DNA of 64,000 nt from Hyphomicrobiales bacterium (lineage in GTDB: Bacteria > Pseudomonadota > Alphaproteobacteria > Rhizobiales > Phreatobacteraceae): the NCBI GenBank assembly GCA_017304475.1, contig JAFKKV010000010.1, positions 186,001 to 250,000 of the forward strand. The letters run 5' to 3'. This document shows positions 10,127 through 20,009 of the stretch, piece after piece. Position numbers and translations under genes: made by a program. A model generated the notes under the pieces. It did not search any database. It saw only the letters and a program-made list of their open reading frames with translations, and was not told the origin of the DNA. Position 1 is the first letter of the stretch. Every line of letters starts with the position of its first letter.

Positions 10127-12274
10127 ATGACATTGCGGAAGATGGGACGCTTGCTGTCCCTTTGCATCGCCGCGGCCCTGATCCTGGCCGGCCTGTCGGG
10201 CAAGGCCGAAGCCCGCATCGTCAGGATCGACATCACCAGGCAGGAGCCGGCCTTTGGCGGCCGCAGCTTCGGCCAGGTCGGCGCCTATATCCGCCTCACC
10301 GGCAAGGCCCATGGCGAGATCGATCCGCGCCTTCCGCAGAATGCCCTCATCCAGGATATCGCCCTTGCCCCGCGCAACGCCCGCGGCATGGTCGAATATG
10401 TCACCGACATCGACATCCTGCGGCCGGCCAGCCTGGAGCGCGGCAACAATATCCTGCTGTTCGAGGTGCATAATCGCGGCCGCAAGCTGATCCTGCGCAA
10501 CTTCAACGACGGCCTGGCCGGCACCCAGACCGACTACAACAACCTGACCGATGCCGGCGACGGTTTCCTGATGCAGGCCGGCTATACCCTCGTCTGGTAT
10601 GGCTGGCAGGCGGATGTGGCAGCGGGCGACGGCCGCCTGACGCTGACCGTACCGGCCGCGCGCAACCCCGACGGCACGCCGCTGACCGGCCTGGTACGCG
10701 CCGAACTCACCACCATGACCCCGGTCAAGACGCTGAACCTGTCCAGCGGCTGGTTCACCGGCATGACCCATACGAGCTATCCGACCGCTTCGACCGACAA
10801 CCGGACCGCCTTTGCCGACGGCTTCCTGCCGACGCTCACCATGCGCGCCAAGGAACAGGATCCGCGGGTGGCCGTACCGAACGCCGACTGGAGCTTCGGC
10901 GCCTGCAACGAGGCCGGCGGCGTCACGCCGGGCGACCGGCAGATCTGTCTGCCCGCCGGCTTCCAGCCCGGCCGCCTCTATGAATTGATCTATCGTGCCA
11001 GGGATCCCCTGGTGACCGGTCTCGGCTTCGCCGCGACCCGCGACCTCGCCGCCTTTCTCAAGCACCGCGACAAGGACCAGGCCGGCAATGCCAATCCGAT
11101 CTTCCGGCGCGGCCAGCGGGCGATCGTCATGGGCACCTCCCAATCCGGCCGCATGATCCGCTCCTTCGTTCATCTCGGCTTCAACCGCGACGAACAGGGC
11201 CGCATCGCCTTCGAGGGCGCCCTGCCCCATATCGGCGGCGGCCTGATGCCGCTCAATGTCAGGTTCTCGCAGGCCGGCCGGGCCTGGGGCGAGCAGATCG
11301 ATCACCTCTACCCCGCCTATGACTTCCCGTTCACCTATGCGCGCCAGCGCGACCCCGTCACCGGCCGCAACCAGGGCCTGCTCGACCGCTGCCGGGCCGA
11401 CGGCACCTGCCCGCGCATCTTCCATGTCGCCACCGCCCTGGAAATGTGGGAGGGCCGCCAATCGCTCGGCCTGACCGATCCCATGGGCCGGCGCGACGTG
11501 GCGGACCCCGCCAATGTCCGCACCTACATCATGGCCTCGACCCAGCACGGGCCGGCCAACCTGCCCTTGCCGACGGCCGAGCCTTTCGGCGTCTGCCAGC
11601 AGCAGCAGAACCCCAATCCGCATCTCTGGACCTTGCGTGCGCTGATGACCGGGCTGACCGACTGGATCACCGCGAACAAGGCGCCTCCCGCCAGCGCCAT
11701 ACCGCGCATCGCCGACGGCACGCTGGTCGCGCCGAACCAGGTCCTGTTCCCGCCGATCCCGGCCAATGCCTATGGCAATGTCCGGCGTCCGGCGGTCCGG
11801 ATGACCAGGGTGACCAACCCGCTGTTCCGGCTCGACTACGGCCCGGGTTACGCCGCCGCCGATACCAGCGGTGTCATCACCGTCGAGCCGCCGCGCCAGA
11901 GTGCCGCCGGTTACGGGCTGCTGGTGCCGCAGGTCGATGCCGACGGCAACGATGTCGGCGGCCTGCGCTCGCTGTTCCTACAGGCGCCGATCGGCACCTA
12001 TACCGGCTGGAATCTGGGGCGGAAGGATCGGTTCGAGGACGGCTTCTGCTCGCTCGCCGGCTCCTTCGTGCCCTTCGCGCGGCCCCGCCAGGAGCGCCTC
12101 GATGCCGGCGATCCGCGCCCATCGATCGAAGAGCGCTATCCGAGCCCCGACGCCTATGTCGCGACGGTGAAGGCAGCCGCCGATCGGCTGGTCGCCGCGC
12201 GCTATCTTCTGCCCGCGGATGCAGCACTGCTGGTCAAGCGAGCGGAAGCCGAAGGTATCCGCCTCGGCCCCTGA
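10127..12274 (+). CDS. Exported alpha/beta hydrolase domain protein (Abhydrolase_10-like)
   Basis: 715 residues with an N-terminal signal peptide (cleavage near GKAEA). The body resembles the large secreted family described as 'alpha/beta hydrolase domain' proteins. A nucleophile-elbow-like GTSQSGR sits near residue 339, and late FVPFARPRQERLDAGDPRPSIEERY and YLLPAD segments are present. I see no better-known enzyme signature and the substrate is unknown. It follows the smaller hydrolase by 98 bases on the same strand and may share its promoter. Its export would suit hydrolysis of an ester or lactone outside the cytoplasm; that is inference. Confidence 0.75.
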   Translation: MTLRKMGRLLSLCIAAALILAGLSGKAEARIVRIDITRQEPAFGGRSFGQVGAYIRLTGKAHGEIDPRLPQNALIQDIALAPRNARGMVEYVTDIDILRPASLERGNNILLFEVHNRGRKLILRNFNDGLAGTQTDYNNLTDAGDGFLMQAGYTLVWYGWQADVAAGDGRLTLTVPAARNPDGTPLTGLVRAELTTMTPVKTLNLSSGWFTGMTHTSYPTASTDNRTAFADGFLPTLTMRAKEQDPRVAVPNADWSFGACNEAGGVTPGDRQICLPAGFQPGRLYELIYRARDPLVTGLGFAATRDLAAFLKHRDKDQAGNANPIFRRGQRAIVMGTSQSGRMIRSFVHLGFNRDEQGRIAFEGALPHIGGGLMPLNVRFSQAGRAWGEQIDHLYPAYDFPFTYARQRDPVTGRNQGLLDRCRADGTCPRIFHVATALEMWEGRQSLGLTDPMGRRDVADPANVRTYIMASTQHGPANLPLPTAEPFGVCQQQQNPNPHLWTLRALMTGLTDWITANKAPPASAIPRIADGTLVAPNQVLFPPIPANAYGNVRRPAVRMTRVTNPLFRLDYGPGYAAADTSGVITVEPPRQSAAGYGLLVPQVDADGNDVGGLRSLFLQAPIGTYTGWNLGRKDRFEDGFCSLAGSFVPFARPRQERLDAGDPRPSIEERYPSPDAYVATVKAAADRLVAARYLLPADAALLVKRAEAEGIRLGP

Positions 12275-12313
12275 TGACCGAGCGAAAGGGGATGCCCGCC
12301 GCGACCGGCCGCG

Positions 12314-13675
12314 TCAGGCCGGCCGCCCACCCCAGCGGGTGATATGGATCGCATAGGCCGTGCTCAGGCCATAGACGACCATCGAGGCGGCGATCAGCGC
12401 GAACATCATCCATTGCGGCTGGTCGGTGGCGACCAGCCACCAGCCGCCGAGCGCGACGACGGCGAGCCGGGCCGAGCCGGCCAGCACCGGGCCGAGCACC
12501 CGGCCGGCGCCCTGGGCGGCGAAATAGAGGCAGAGCCCCAGGCCGTAGAAGCCATAGCTGGGGCCGGCCCAGACCAGATAGGTACGCGCCGCGGCCAGTA
12601 CCTGAGGATTGTCGGTGAACAGGCTCGCCCAGGCCGTCGGCAGGAGCCAGCCGACAAGGCCGATGGTCGCGGTGATGGCGAAGGCCAGCATGCCGCCGGT
12701 CCAGGCCGCACGGCGCGCGCGCTCCGGCTTGCCGGCGCCGATCGCCATGCCGACCATCGGCACCATGGAGACGCCGACCGCGAAGGTGAAGGGGATCAGC
12801 ATGAATTCGAGCCGCGTGCCGATGCCGTAGCCGGCCAGCGCCTCATGGCCGAAACGCGCCACCAGCCGGGTCAGGATCAGCACGGTCAGCACCGACTGGA
12901 ACGACGACAGGCAGGCGAGCGCCCCGACCTTGAGAATGTCGGCGAAGTGATCGCCGCGCAGCCTGATCCCGGAGACCGGAAGCACGATGCGGCAGGCCCC
13001 CGATCTGAGGAACCGGAACAGGATGAACGCCCCGACGGCATAGGCGATGACCTGGCCGAGCGCGATGCCGAACATGCCGAGCCGCGGCAGCGGCCCGAGA
13101 CCGAGCCCGAGACCGCCGCCGATCGCCACCTGCAACCCCGCGACAGCCAGCAGGGTCGTCGACGGCACGCGCATATTGCCGGCGCCCCTGACGATCGAGG
13201 CCAGAAGATTGCACAGCCAGATCGCCAGGGCGCCGAGAAACACGACATTCGAATAGATCAGCGCCTGTTCGAGCGCCTCGCCATGGCCGCCGAGGGCGGA
13301 GTAGATCGGCCGGCCGAAGACGAACAGGATGACGGTCACGGCAAGGCCGAGAGCCAGCGCGATCACCACGGTGTGGAAGGCGAGCGAGCGTGCCCTCGCC
13401 TCGTCGCCGGCGCCCAGCGCCCGGCTGATCGCCGACGACACGCCGCCGCCCATGGCGCCCGCCGACATCATCTGCTGCAGCATGACCATCGGAAAGACCA
13501 GCGCCATGCCGGCCAAAGCCGCCGTGCCGATCAGCCCGACATAGACCGTCTCGGCGACCGCGACCGAGGCGGTCGCCACCATGGCCAGCATATTGGGCAG
13601 GCTGAGCCGGACGATCGTCGCGAGCAGCGGCGCGCTGACGATCGGGTTGACCGGGGCGGTGGCGGAAAGGGTCAT
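12314..13675 (-). CDS. MATE-family multidrug efflux transporter
   Basis: 453 residues with about twelve hydrophobic segments arranged as two similar halves and no signal peptide. The first helix begins at about residue 15 (LLATIVRLSLPNMLAMVA), and G/P-rich MATE-like segments such as MSAGAMGGGVSSAISRALGAG and MVPMVGMAIGAGKPERARRAAW are visible. It exports cationic or other small toxic molecules using Na+ or H+. A perfect 18-bp palindrome lies 47 bases upstream, and the same core recurs before the neighbouring marR gene, so MarR control is very likely. Confidence 0.9.
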   Translation of the reverse strand: MTLSATAPVNPIVSAPLLATIVRLSLPNMLAMVATASVAVAETVYVGLIGTAALAGMALVFPMVMLQQMMSAGAMGGGVSSAISRALGAGDEARARSLAFHTVVIALALGLAVTVILFVFGRPIYSALGGHGEALEQALIYSNVVFLGALAIWLCNLLASIVRGAGNMRVPSTTLLAVAGLQVAIGGGLGLGLGPLPRLGMFGIALGQVIAYAVGAFILFRFLRSGACRIVLPVSGIRLRGDHFADILKVGALACLSSFQSVLTVLILTRLVARFGHEALAGYGIGTRLEFMLIPFTFAVGVSMVPMVGMAIGAGKPERARRAAWTGGMLAFAITATIGLVGWLLPTAWASLFTDNPQVLAAARTYLVWAGPSYGFYGLGLCLYFAAQGAGRVLGPVLAGSARLAVVALGGWWLVATDQPQWMMFALIAASMVVYGLSTAYAIHITRWGGRPA

Positions 13676-13721
13676 GGCGTGTCCAGGTCTGCGGCGCGGG
13701 GCGGAGAGAACGATCTGAATT

Positions 13722-13739
13722 TACCTGCATATGCAGGTA
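13722..13739. promoter_or_regulatory. MarR-type operator upstream of the MATE gene
   Basis: TACCTGCATATGCAGGTA is a perfect 18-bp palindrome. Its 14-bp core CCTGCATATGCAGG is repeated exactly at 14238-14251 before marR. A repeated perfect palindrome at both promoters strongly suggests one dimeric regulator binding both. Confidence 0.8.
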
Positions 13740-13769
13740 TTTGGCGGCATTCCGGGCGGCCCGGCGCGG

Positions 13770-14225
13770 TCACCGGGTCAGCCTCTCGATGGTACGGTCG
13801 AGCAATGCATTGAGCGTCGTCGCGTCGGTGCCGCCCAGCGCCTGGTCGATCTGGCGCTGGCCGGCAAGCCAGGCCGGCCTTGCCGCATCGAACACCGTGC
13901 GCCCCTCCGGCGTCAGGTGCAGGCGCCGATGCCGGCGGTCGCGCGGGTCCTGTTCGAGCCGGACGAAACCCTGGCGCTCCAGCGGCCGGAGCGTGCGGGT
14001 CAGGCTGGTCGGGTCCATCACCATCCGCTCGGCGAGCGCGCCGATGCCGACGCCGTCATGGGCCTTGAGCTGGCCGAGCAACCCGAACTGCGAGACCGTC
14101 AGGCCATGGGCTTCGAGATGCTGGTCGAAAATATGGGAGACGATCCGCGCGACCTTGCGGATGCGCGCGCCGGTGCAGGCCGAAGGCGCAATGACGGCAG
14201 GCGGCTGATCGGACCGATGGTTCAT
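13770..14225 (-). CDS. MarR-family transcriptional regulator of the MATE gene
   Basis: 151-residue winged-helix protein. The DNA-reading region is VGIGALAERMVMDPTSLTRTLRPLERQGFVRLEQDPRDRR-like, followed by LTPEGRTVFDAA and a dimerisation helix. The frame extends 110 codons upstream, but that part has arginine-rich shadow composition. The ATG at 14225 lies right after the operator palindrome and gives a normal MarR length. It is convergent in position but on the same strand as the MATE gene, which lies 94 bases downstream of its stop. It probably represses itself and the MATE gene through the shared operator. Confidence 0.88.
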   Translation of the reverse strand: MNHRSDQPPAVIAPSACTGARIRKVARIVSHIFDQHLEAHGLTVSQFGLLGQLKAHDGVGIGALAERMVMDPTSLTRTLRPLERQGFVRLEQDPRDRRHRRLHLTPEGRTVFDAARPAWLAGQRQIDQALGGTDATTLNALLDRTIERLTR

Positions 14226-14235
14226 TCGTGACGGA

Positions 14236-14253
14236 TACCTGCATATGCAGGCA
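14236..14253. promoter_or_regulatory. MarR-type operator upstream of marR
   Basis: TACCTGCATATGCAGGCA contains the same 14-bp perfect palindrome (14238-14251) found before the MATE gene. It begins 11 bases upstream of the marR start codon and could also affect the divergent gene at 14374. Confidence 0.78.
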
Positions 14254-14373
14254 TCGACAATGGGCCGAAGCGACGACCGGCCGTGCGACCCGCTCATGGC
14301 GACCGCTTGTGCCGGGACGCGTCGGCGACCTAGGCTGGCCTTCGAAACGCTCGAGCAGGGGGAGCCGGCTCGC

Positions 14374-15819
14374 ATGGCATATCCAGCCGTTCGGCATGCC
14401 CTGTTCGCTGTCGCCCTTGTCCTGCCGGGAGCAGGCGCGGCCAGGAGCCAGGTGGTTCCGGCGTGCCGCTTCAGCGCCGATATCGTCGCCGCCGCGGATC
14501 TCCTGCTGGTCGACCCGCGCATCGAGCGGCGGTTCTGGCGCGATCGCACCAGCACCGACGCCGCCTTCCTGAAGATCCGTTATGCCGGCCTGGACCGTCG
14601 GCAGGCTGCCAGTCTGATCGACGACCTGCGGCGGCGGTCGACACCGCCCCAGCGGATCGAGGAACTGCGGCTGGCCCATGCCCTGCCGGCCGAGCGCGCG
14701 GCCCTGCTGGGCGGCCCGCAGGACATCTCCGTCGACCCTATGCTGGCCCCCTCGGCCTTTCGCGCCGCCATGCTCGACGATGACGGCGAGCGCTTTTTCG
14801 CTGCGGTCATCCGCAATGCCGCGCCCCTGCAGACCCTGATCCTGGCCGACACCACCCAGGTGCGACTGGCGCGCAGCCTTGCCGACCTCGACGAAACGAC
14901 GAAACAACGCATTGCCGGGCGCGCCGAAGCGGCCGGCTTCTGGCGCTTGAGCCTGGAACTGCTGGCGACCGCCCCCGATCCGTCCGGCTGGCTCGCGGCC
15001 TTGAAGCGCTCGCCGATCGCACCAGCGAATGCCGCGAAGCTGGCCGAACTGTTCGCGCCACTATGGCGCGGCTCCGCGACATTGAACCCGCGCCCCTACC
15101 GCCTGGACGGGTTGCCACCGGAATTGCGCGAGGCGGCCGCCACCCTGGACGGCCGCCGGAGCCAGGCGAGCGACCGGATCGACAGCATCACTACTCTGGT
15201 GCGCCTTGCGCCGCGCGCGCAATTCCTGATGACCTTGCTCAACCAGACCGGCTCGCTCGCGCTCGGCAGCGATGTCGCCGAACCGCTGGTCCGCGACATC
15301 CGCGCCGGCCGCATTGATCCCGCCAAGGACGACGATGCCCTGCAGATCCTCGTCTTCAGCGGAGTCGACCGGGTGCTCGGCCGCGCGCAGGCCGCCTCAC
15401 AGCTGTCGGGATTTGCGAGCGCTCCCGGCGGCGGGCTGAGCGAAACCGCGCTGATGCGGCTGGAACGAACCGTCGCCCGCCAGGCGCTGCGGCCCTATCT
15501 CGCCGGCGACCGCCCGGCTTTGCCGGAGCGGCCACTGCCGCTCTCCACCAATTTCGACTGGGACGCCTGGTCGCGCACGGCGCAAACCCTCCGCACGGGC
15601 GGCCCCATCCCGGCCACCAGCCAGTCGATCGCCGCCGACCTCATGGAAGCGGCCGGCCGCTATCCGGAAGCCCTGCTGGCCTGGCGCGATGTCGGCGACC
15701 GCGAAACCGGCCGCGCCGGCACCCATGCCCTGATGCTGACGCTCGACCAGCGCTGCGCCCAGCTCATGTCGCCACCGATGCCGCTGCAGGAACCGGTCTA
15801 CCGCTTCGAGCCGCGCTGA
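14374..15819 (+). CDS. Exported protein of unknown function, paralogue A
   Basis: 481 residues with a signal peptide (AVRHALFAVALVLPGAGAARS). I do not recognise a family. The mature protein begins VVPACRFSADIVAAADLLL and is rich in leucine and arginine, probably all-helical. It ends with LDQRCAQL and PVYRFEPR. The gene 128 bases downstream encodes a clear paralogue with the same start, middle and end landmarks. One cysteine near each end (CRFS and QRC) is conserved in both and might form a disulfide in the periplasm. The ATG at 14374 has a GGGGGAG site. No transmembrane helix is seen after the signal. Confidence 0.75.
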   Translation: MAYPAVRHALFAVALVLPGAGAARSQVVPACRFSADIVAAADLLLVDPRIERRFWRDRTSTDAAFLKIRYAGLDRRQAASLIDDLRRRSTPPQRIEELRLAHALPAERAALLGGPQDISVDPMLAPSAFRAAMLDDDGERFFAAVIRNAAPLQTLILADTTQVRLARSLADLDETTKQRIAGRAEAAGFWRLSLELLATAPDPSGWLAALKRSPIAPANAAKLAELFAPLWRGSATLNPRPYRLDGLPPELREAAATLDGRRSQASDRIDSITTLVRLAPRAQFLMTLLNQTGSLALGSDVAEPLVRDIRAGRIDPAKDDDALQILVFSGVDRVLGRAQAASQLSGFASAPGGGLSETALMRLERTVARQALRPYLAGDRPALPERPLPLSTNFDWDAWSRTAQTLRTGGPIPATSQSIAADLMEAAGRYPEALLAWRDVGDRETGRAGTHALMLTLDQRCAQLMSPPMPLQEPVYRFEPR

Positions 15820-15947
15820 CGCCTCAGCTCCATGGGGGGCGCCAGAGAGAAAGATTGGCGGCAAGGCCAGGCATGTACCACCCTCCGCATTGTGCGATTC
15901 GCTGTCGCTGGCTACCGTGGGCTGAAGCCCCAGTGCATAGAGGCACG

Positions 15948-17381
15948 ATGTTCGGCTCAACCATTCGGCTTCTCACCATCGGCCTTGCCTTGAGCGCCGC
16001 CTGTCCGGCCGAGGCACGGCCAGTTGCGGAATGCCGGTTCAGCCCCGCGATTGGTCTTGCCGCTGACCTTCTTCTGGAGGAGCCGGGTGCCGAACAGCGC
16101 GTCGATCAGCATGCCACGACCCAAGCGGCCTATCTCAAGATCCGCTATGGTGTTCTGTCTTATCAGGCCGGCCGCAGACTGATCGAGCGCATCCGGGGCT
16201 GGAATAGACCGCCCTTCGGCATCGAGGGACTTCGCCTAACGTTCGCGCGCCCCTCCGACCGCAAGGCACTGCTTGGCGGCACACATCCCGTCGATGCCGG
16301 GCAGCCCGGCGCTTCTCTTGAGCGCGCCCTGGTCCTCGAAGACGGCGGCCGACAATTCTTCCCCGAAGCGAAACGGCGGCTGGCGCAGCCCGGCGGCCGG
16401 CGTGCTTTCCCGGTTAACCAGTTTCAATTGGCCTCGGCTTTGTCCGATCTGAGCGATACCCGCAAGGTCCATGTGGCCCGGCAAGCCGAAGCTGCGGGTC
16501 TCCTGGACTTGGCCGAGCATCTGTTGGCCGACCTGGACAGCCCCAACGAGTGGCTGGCCTTTGTCCGACGTGCGCCGGGTGCGCCGATCACGCTCGAGCA
16601 GTGGGTCAAGCGTTTGAGCGGACCGTGGACAGGATCTTCGCCGTTCTTCCGTCCCATGCGTGGCGTCTGGCGTGAACTGCCGGGAGAACTAGGCGCTGCG
16701 GCTGACGAGTTGGAACGCGACCCGATGCTCGCGAATACAGTGCTACGCGCAGCAACTTTTCGCAGGTTGGCCGAGCACAGCCCCCACGCCGCTCAGCATC
16801 TCGGATTGATGGCATTTGCAGCCGGGCACGCTGCAGCCGTCCACTCCTCGGATAGTCGCCCTTTCCAGGAATTCTTCCAAGCACTCCTCGACGAAGTGCA
16901 TGTCCGTAGACTTGATGTCACCGGCGACGAGGACGAGATCCTGATCCTGATCGCCGAGCGCCATGGCGGCTTCATGGACCGCCAAGGCACGGGCGCGGAG
17001 ATGCGCAATGCATTGGCAGCGCTCACGGAGACACCGCGCGCACGCCGCGCGCTGCTGCCCTATCTCGACGGCCGGACCAGCGTCCCCCCGGCCCGTCCGG
17101 ACATGGTGCGGCCGGAATTCGACTGGGAGAGCTGGCTCGCCACCGCCGCACTGATCCGTGCCAGACAGCCCGTGCCGCAGAAGGACAATCGGATCGCGAT
17201 CGAACTGCTGGATGTTCTCGGGCGCCACCGCGATGCCCTCGCTCTGCTGCGCGGCATGCCTGCCGATGACGATCGTTGGGAACGGGCACGCCGCATGCTG
17301 GTGACACTCGACCGGCAGTGCGCCGGCCTGCTGCGGTTGCAGGGCTCCTATGGCCCGGTCTATCGCTTCGAGCCGCGCTGA
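15948..17381 (+). CDS. Exported protein of unknown function, paralogue B
   Basis: 477 residues with a signal peptide (GLALSAACPAEA). It is homologous to the preceding gene along its length. Shared blocks are ECRFSPAIGLAADLLL, AAYLKIRYGVLSYQAG, LRLTFARPSDRKALLGG, EFDWESW, LVTLDRQCAGL and the identical ending PVYRFEPR. Divergence is high enough to indicate an old duplication. Parts of the sequence look less GC-rich than the neighbours. Its stop is 4 bases from that of the convergent tolB. I start it at the ATG at 15948, where the signal peptide begins; upstream in-frame codons are not signal-like. Confidence 0.75.
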   Translation: MFGSTIRLLTIGLALSAACPAEARPVAECRFSPAIGLAADLLLEEPGAEQRVDQHATTQAAYLKIRYGVLSYQAGRRLIERIRGWNRPPFGIEGLRLTFARPSDRKALLGGTHPVDAGQPGASLERALVLEDGGRQFFPEAKRRLAQPGGRRAFPVNQFQLASALSDLSDTRKVHVARQAEAAGLLDLAEHLLADLDSPNEWLAFVRRAPGAPITLEQWVKRLSGPWTGSSPFFRPMRGVWRELPGELGAAADELERDPMLANTVLRAATFRRLAEHSPHAAQHLGLMAFAAGHAAAVHSSDSRPFQEFFQALLDEVHVRRLDVTGDEDEILILIAERHGGFMDRQGTGAEMRNALAALTETPRARRALLPYLDGRTSVPPARPDMVRPEFDWESWLATAALIRARQPVPQKDNRIAIELLDVLGRHRDALALLRGMPADDDRWERARRMLVTLDRQCAGLLRLQGSYGPVYRFEPR

Positions 17382-17385
17382 TGCC

Positions 17386-18711
17386 TCAGCTCAGCGTCGG
17401 GCCCCAGGCCGGATCCGAACCGAAGCTCGGCGTCGGCACGCGGTTCTCGGCGCGGGCGAAAATGTCGGATTGGAACAGTTGCGGCCCGGCGCCCTGGTCG
17501 CGGAAGAACATGACGAACAGGCCGTTGGGCGCGAAAGTCGGGCCCTCGTTGTGGAAGCCGGTGGTGAGCAGGCGCTCGCCCGAACCATCGGGCTTCATCA
17601 CGCCGATGGAGAACTGGCCGCCGCCCTGGCGGGTGAAGGCGATGAGGTCGCCGCGCGGCGACCAGACCGGCGTCGAATAGCGGCCTTCGCCGAACGAGAT
17701 GCGGTTGGCGCCGCCGCCGCCCGAGCTCATGACATAGAGCTGCTGGGTGCCGCCGCGGTCGCTTTCGAAGACGATCTGGCGGCCGTCGGGCGAGAAGGAC
17801 GGGCCGGTATCGATGGCCGAGCCGTCGGTCAGCCGCACGGCGTTCTTCGAGCGGAGGTCCATCGAATAGATCGACGAGCCCGCGCCCTGCTGCAGCGACA
17901 GCACGATGCGCTGGCCGTCGGGCGAGAAGCGCGGCGAGAAGCTCATGCCGGGGAAATTGCCGACCTGCTCGCGCTGGCCGCTCTCGATATTGAGCAGGAA
18001 GACGCGCGGCTCGCCGGAATTATAAGCCATATAGGTGATGTCCTGACTCGACGGCGAGAAGCGCGGCGTCAGCACCAGGTCGCCGCCACGGGTGAGGTAG
18101 CGCACATTGGCGCCGTCCTGGTCCATGATGGCGAGCCGCTTCTGGCGGCGATCCTTCGGCCCGGTCTCGTCGACGAACACCACGCGGGTGTCGAAATGGC
18201 CCTTCTCGCCGGTCACCCGCTCGAAGATCTGGTCCGAGATGATATGGGCGATGCGCCGCCAGTTGGCTTCCTGGGTGGCGAATTGCTGGCCGTGCAGCTG
18301 GCTGCCCTGGGTGACGTCCCAGAGCCGGAACTCGACGCGCGAGCGCCCGTCGGCGCCGCGCCCGGCCCGGCCGGTGACGAGGCCGGCGGCGCCGGTCGTC
18401 TGGAAGCGCTGGAAATTCGGCGGCTGGTCCGGATCGACCTGCACATTGGCATAGCTCTGGCGGTCGATGATCCGGAAGAAGCCCGAACGGCGCAGGTTGT
18501 TCTCGATCACGCCGGAAATATTGCGGCCCATATCGCCCTCGCCGCCGAAATTCGGCACGGCGATGGGAAAGGGCTGAACCTGGCCGCGCCGGATGTCGAT
18601 CACCGGCGGCTGGCTCTGCTGTGCCTGGGCAAACGGCGACAGGAGGCCGGAGGCACCGAAAGCGGCACCGGCGGAGAGGACATTGCGGCGGTTCAGAAGC
18701 AGGGTCATCAT
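17386..18711 (-). CDS. tolB: Tol-Pal system beta-propeller protein TolB
   Basis: Periplasmic beta-propeller that binds Pal and TolA and is recycled during envelope constriction. The 441-residue product has an N-terminal signal with a twin-arginine-like start (NRRNVLSAG). A TolB N-terminal domain ([21 protein letters not shown]) follows. Repeated propeller blades contain [24 protein letters not shown] and [11 protein letters not shown]. It is the last gene of tolQ-tolR-tolA-tolB, 61 bases after tolA. The expected next gene, pal, is displaced about 9.2 kb away. Confidence 0.96.
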   Translation of the reverse strand: MMTLLLNRRNVLSAGAAFGASGLLSPFAQAQQSQPPVIDIRRGQVQPFPIAVPNFGGEGDMGRNISGVIENNLRRSGFFRIIDRQSYANVQVDPDQPPNFQRFQTTGAAGLVTGRAGRGADGRSRVEFRLWDVTQGSQLHGQQFATQEANWRRIAHIISDQIFERVTGEKGHFDTRVVFVDETGPKDRRQKRLAIMDQDGANVRYLTRGGDLVLTPRFSPSSQDITYMAYNSGEPRVFLLNIESGQREQVGNFPGMSFSPRFSPDGQRIVLSLQQGAGSSIYSMDLRSKNAVRLTDGSAIDTGPSFSPDGRQIVFESDRGGTQQLYVMSSGGGGANRISFGEGRYSTPVWSPRGDLIAFTRQGGGQFSIGVMKPDGSGERLLTTGFHNEGPTFAPNGLFVMFFRDQGAGPQLFQSDIFARAENRVPTPSFGSDPAWGPTLS

Positions 18712-18772
18712 GGGGTCTCGGTCAGTCGCTGAGCATGGCGCCGTCCTGGAACAGGACAGTGACGGTGGATGT

Positions 18773-19993
18773 TCAGCGCATCATTTCCTTCGGATCGAAA
18801 TTCAGCACGACTTCGCGCCAGGACTCGTAGCGGTCACGCGGCAACCGGACGCCGCCTTCCGCCGAGCAGCGCATCACCGCGCGCACGGCCGAATTGGCGA
18901 GCACCTGGAAGTTGGAATCGCCGCGCGGGTTCTGCACCTCCGGACGGCCGGTCACGGTGCCGTCGGGGTTGAACGACACGCGGACACGCACCGCCTGGCT
19001 GTTGCCCTCGCGCGCCGAGAGCGGGATCTCCCAGCAGCGTTCGGCCCAGGCCCTGATGGCATCGATCTCGCGGCCCGAAATGCGCGCGGCGGCGCCGGTG
19101 GCCGTGCCGAGAGAGGCCGTGCGCATCGGCGCGCTGGAGCCGGTCGCCTCGGTGCGGGCGGCCTGGCGGCGGTCATTTTCCTGCGTCGGGCTGGTGTTCA
19201 GCCGGGCCGCGATCGAATTCGGATCGAACTGGCGGGCATTGGCCCGCTCCTGGCGCTCGCGCTCGGCGCGTTCGCGTGCCTCGCGCTGAGCCCGTTCGCG
19301 CGCCTCGCGCTGGGCCCGTTCGCGGGCTTCGCGCTGGGCCTTCTCACGGGCCTCACGCTCGGTCCGCTCGCGCGCTTCCCGCTGCTCGCGTTCGCGCTGG
19401 GCAACGGCCTGGCGCTGTTCTTCCTCGCGGCGGCGCTGCTCGGCCTGGCGCTGCTCCTGGCGGCGCTGTTCCTCTTCGCGCCGCTGCTGCGCCTGGATCT
19501 CGGCCATCTTGGCGTCGAGATCCTCACGCTGCTCGGGGGCCACCGCCGGCGGCGGCGGGCGCGGGGTCGGCTGCGGCACCGGCTGCACCGCGGCCAGCTG
19601 CTGCGGGCGGGCTGCCGGCGGCGGCGGCGCCTCGGCCTGTTCGGGTTGCGGCGGCTGCGGCATCGGCGGACGCGGGGTCGGCGGCGGCGGCAGCTGCACG
19701 TTCTGGACACGCTCGCGGGCGACCGGCAGGGCTGCCGGATCGGGGGTCGGGCGCTCGTCCGGCGTCTGGCGGTCGATCACGCGCTGCGGCGTCGGCTGGG
19801 GCGTGCCGTCGCGCTGGCCGCGGGTCGACTGGGCCGGAGCGTCGGAGACGATCTCGACCGGCACGCTTTCGCCTTCGTCCGGCTTCTGCGGCGCGCTCAG
19901 GAAGCCGACAAGGGCCGCGACGAGCAGGAGCGCATGCCCGCCCACCGAGATCCCGTATCCGACTTTTTGCGGGTGCAGCGCCACGCTCGTCAA
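18773..19993 (-). CDS. tolA: Tol-Pal system protein TolA
   Basis: Inner-membrane protein that spans the periplasm and transmits force from TolQR to TolB/Pal. In the 406 residues there is one transmembrane helix (about 12-34, [21 protein letters not shown]). A proline-rich stretch follows, then a long charged coiled coil rich in RE/ARE repeats (about 160-275). A C-terminal TonB-like domain ends with [15 protein letters not shown] and [14 protein letters not shown]. The coiled-coil DNA is repetitive, with near-identical copies around 19250-19350, so its length may vary between strains. It lies 16 bases downstream of tolR. Confidence 0.95.
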   Translation of the reverse strand: MTSVALHPQKVGYGISVGGHALLLVAALVGFLSAPQKPDEGESVPVEIVSDAPAQSTRGQRDGTPQPTPQRVIDRQTPDERPTPDPAALPVARERVQNVQLPPPPTPRPPMPQPPQPEQAEAPPPPAARPQQLAAVQPVPQPTPRPPPPAVAPEQREDLDAKMAEIQAQQRREEEQRRQEQRQAEQRRREEEQRQAVAQREREQREARERTEREAREKAQREARERAQREARERAQREARERAERERQERANARQFDPNSIAARLNTSPTQENDRRQAARTEATGSSAPMRTASLGTATGAAARISGREIDAIRAWAERCWEIPLSAREGNSQAVRVRVSFNPDGTVTGRPEVQNPRGDSNFQVLANSAVRAVMRCSAEGGVRLPRDRYESWREVVLNFDPKEMMR

Positions 19994-20009
19994 ACCTCGG
20001 CCTGTCCTG

